A stretch of DNA of 64,000 nucleotides, taken from positions 188,712 to 252,711 of the forward strand of contig NZ_LMMT01000012.1 in NCBI RefSeq assembly GCF_001422365.1, in the 5' to 3' direction. The DNA is from Pseudorhodoferax sp. Leaf265. GTDB lineage: Bacteria > Pseudomonadota > Gammaproteobacteria > Burkholderiales > Burkholderiaceae_C. The stretch's first letter is position 1. Every line of letters starts with the position of its first letter. The notes below the pieces were generated by a model. It was not told the DNA's origin and made no database searches. It was given only the letters and a program-made list of their open reading frames with translations. A program made the translations under genes and the position numbers. This document shows, piece after piece, positions 63,117 through 64,000 of this stretch.

Positions 63117-63330
63117 CGCGTGGCAGGTCGCACCGCTGGCCCAGAAAATTGCACGCTGACAAGGGCGACGACCATGCGCGCTGTCGCGCTCACTTCAAGA
63201 GGCGCGGCAGCAAGGAGCGCATCGCTCGCAAAGGCATCGAGCGCAACGACCGGCTCGGCGCGCATCGCTGGGTCGTGGAGCGCACGCACGCCTGGCTGCG
63301 CACTCGCTTCGAGGGGCGCATCACTGCGAT
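63026..63330 (+). mobile_element. IS5-family transposase, degenerate copy 2 (core and C-terminal part only)
   Basis: Begins within the FCVTGANRHDSVV region and continues through KLHADKGDDHARC, RIARKGIERNDRLG and RWVVERTHAWL, the DDE catalytic half missing from copy 1. It then breaks off at RTRFEGRITAM without the LLSLACAVICL ending. No N-terminal part is present. The fragment is complementary to copy 1, with only the 91-bp block shared. Confidence 0.75.
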
Positions 63331-63599
63331 GGCCTGTCGCGCCGCTGCTCGCACGCAGATGAGCGGCGCGTCATCCGTCGCCCGCCGGCACGTGAACCGG
63401 GTGCTCGATGGGCGCGTGATTCCATCGGTACCGGCAGACGAGGACGCATGCCTCGACTGACCCGTTGCGCGGGGCGTGCAGAGCACGGGCGATGCCTTGT
63501 CCTTCGACGCGTCCAAGGGCCGCACAGTGCGCAAGCGTTGTCGTGGATGTGCTGGTCATGTCCAAAGTTGAGCTTGTCTTTCCCCAACGGAGCAGCCCG
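63331..63599. other. Gene-free stretch after IS5 remnant 2
   Basis: Frames here show no recognisable domain. It probably holds decayed sequence from the insertion events and the distal promoter region of the following SDR. Confidence 0.35.
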
Positions 63600-63718
63600 C
63601 TGAACCACAGCGCTTTGAGCAAGTTGCCGCCTGTTTTAGGCACGGAAATCCTGCCTCGGATTTCTACCATTTCTTCCATGTTCAACGGCGTGGCAGCACG
63701 CGCAACTTGGAGTTTGAA
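63600..63718 (+). promoter_or_regulatory. Conserved SDR leader, copy 2
   Basis: Contains the same blocks as the leader at 58.4 kb, including CATGTTCAACGGCGTGGCA at 63,677. Here the ATG in that block opens a 14-codon frame (MFNGVAARATWSLK) that stops at a TGA overlapping the SDR start codon (ATGA). This could be a coupled leader peptide or, given the one-base difference from copy 1, a non-coding regulatory element. Confidence 0.5.
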
Positions 63719-64000
63719 ATGAGCAAGGTTTGGTTCATCACCGGTGCGGGCCGTGGCATTGGTGCTCACATCGCAAAGGCGGCGCTCGAGGCCGGCGACC
63801 GGGTTGTGGTCACGGGTCGGCACGTGCGACAGCTGCAAGAAACCTACGCGTCGTATGGCGCCAGGGTTCTCGCGCTGAAGCTGGACGCATCCGTTCAAGC
63901 CGACGCGGTCGCCGCTGTGGCAGCTGCCCATGAGGTGTTCGGCAGCATCGACGTTCTTGTCAACAACGCCGGATACGGTCAGCTCGGGCTGTTCGAGGAG
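63719..64000 (+). CDS. SDR-family oxidoreductase, paralogue 2 (cut by window end)
   Basis: The first 94 residues are visible: SKVWFITGAGRGIGAHIAKA with the TGxxxGxG motif, LKLDASVQ, and NNAGYGQLGLFEE. Most residues match paralogue 1. The catalytic Tyr and the C terminus lie outside the window. The conserved leader and the intervening IS5 fragments indicate duplication or independent insertion of related modules. Confidence 0.88.
   Translation, partial: MSKVWFITGAGRGIGAHIAKAALEAGDRVVVTGRHVRQLQETYASYGARVLALKLDASVQADAVAAVAAAHEVFGSIDVLVNNAGYGQLGLFEE

Overview
The window is high-GC DNA that looks like a chromosome segment of a betaproteobacterium of the Burkholderiales, probably Comamonadaceae. 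Clues are the strong G/C preference at third codon positions, several TctC/Bug-type periplasmic binding proteins, many LysR, AraC and GntR regulators next to small catabolic operons, and a trifunctional PutA with an N-terminal DNA-binding domain. No rRNA, tRNA or CRISPR array was seen. Most of the content is accessory catabolism, transport and regulation.

Region 1 (1-12.1 kb): the tail of a MarR regulator, two operator-like palindromes, then one long rightward operon. It encodes an SDR dehydrogenase, a 2-oxoglutarate/Fe(II)-type oxygenase, a three-subunit molybdenum hydroxylase of the xanthine dehydrogenase/CO dehydrogenase family with a CoxG-like factor, and a complete branched-chain-amino-acid-type ABC importer. 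An AraC regulator follows. It reads as an uptake-plus-oxidation module for an unidentified aromatic or N-heterocyclic compound. Region 2 (12.1-19.8 kb): a tight AlaX / EamA exporter / ArgE-like deacylase trio, a leftward putA with GTTGCA-type operators in its promoter and inside its coding sequence, a small secreted-peptide ORF, and a DedA protein.

Region 3 (20.0-32.5 kb) is the most interesting part. It is a leftward island that appears less GC-rich than its flanks. In transcription order it carries an MHS-type transporter, a RutA-like flavin oxygenase, an SDR, an isochorismatase-fold protein lacking the usual nucleophilic cysteine, an isocitrate-lyase-type C-C lyase, a divergent LeuC/LeuD pair, RibBA, a flavin reductase fused to an IclR-type effector domain, a frameshifted Bug protein, and two related GntR/HutC regulators. 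Similar AAGG/CCTT palindromes lie upstream of the first gene and upstream of the GntR pair, and a strong terminator closes the block. I infer a Rut-like oxidative ring-opening pathway whose product is hydrated and cleaved as a substituted malate; the substrate is unknown.

Region 4 (33-43 kb): an AraC regulator and a seven-gene leftward operon (pirin, YcaC-like hydrolase, chloroperoxidase-like hydrolase, YtcJ-like amidohydrolase, DoxX, MFS, TehA) facing a LysR gene. Region 5 (42.5-56 kb): a diguanylate cyclase, a hybrid histidine kinase, a B3-type metallo-beta-lactamase-fold lipoprotein, an LLM oxidoreductase, a glyoxalase-II-like hydrolase, a quinone oxidoreductase, a LysR-controlled SDR/Bug/carboxymuconolactone-decarboxylase set, a threonate-dehydrogenase-like gene, dtd and a class II aldolase.

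Region 6 (56-64 kb) is patchy and rearranged. It has an ABM-domain gene running into a flavin-reductase remnant, SDR and AraC genes, and two paralogous SDR genes with conserved leaders. Between these lie two broken IS5-family transposases that share a 91-bp near-identical segment and bracket a LysR / Bug / alpha-beta hydrolase module. The second SDR is cut by the window end.
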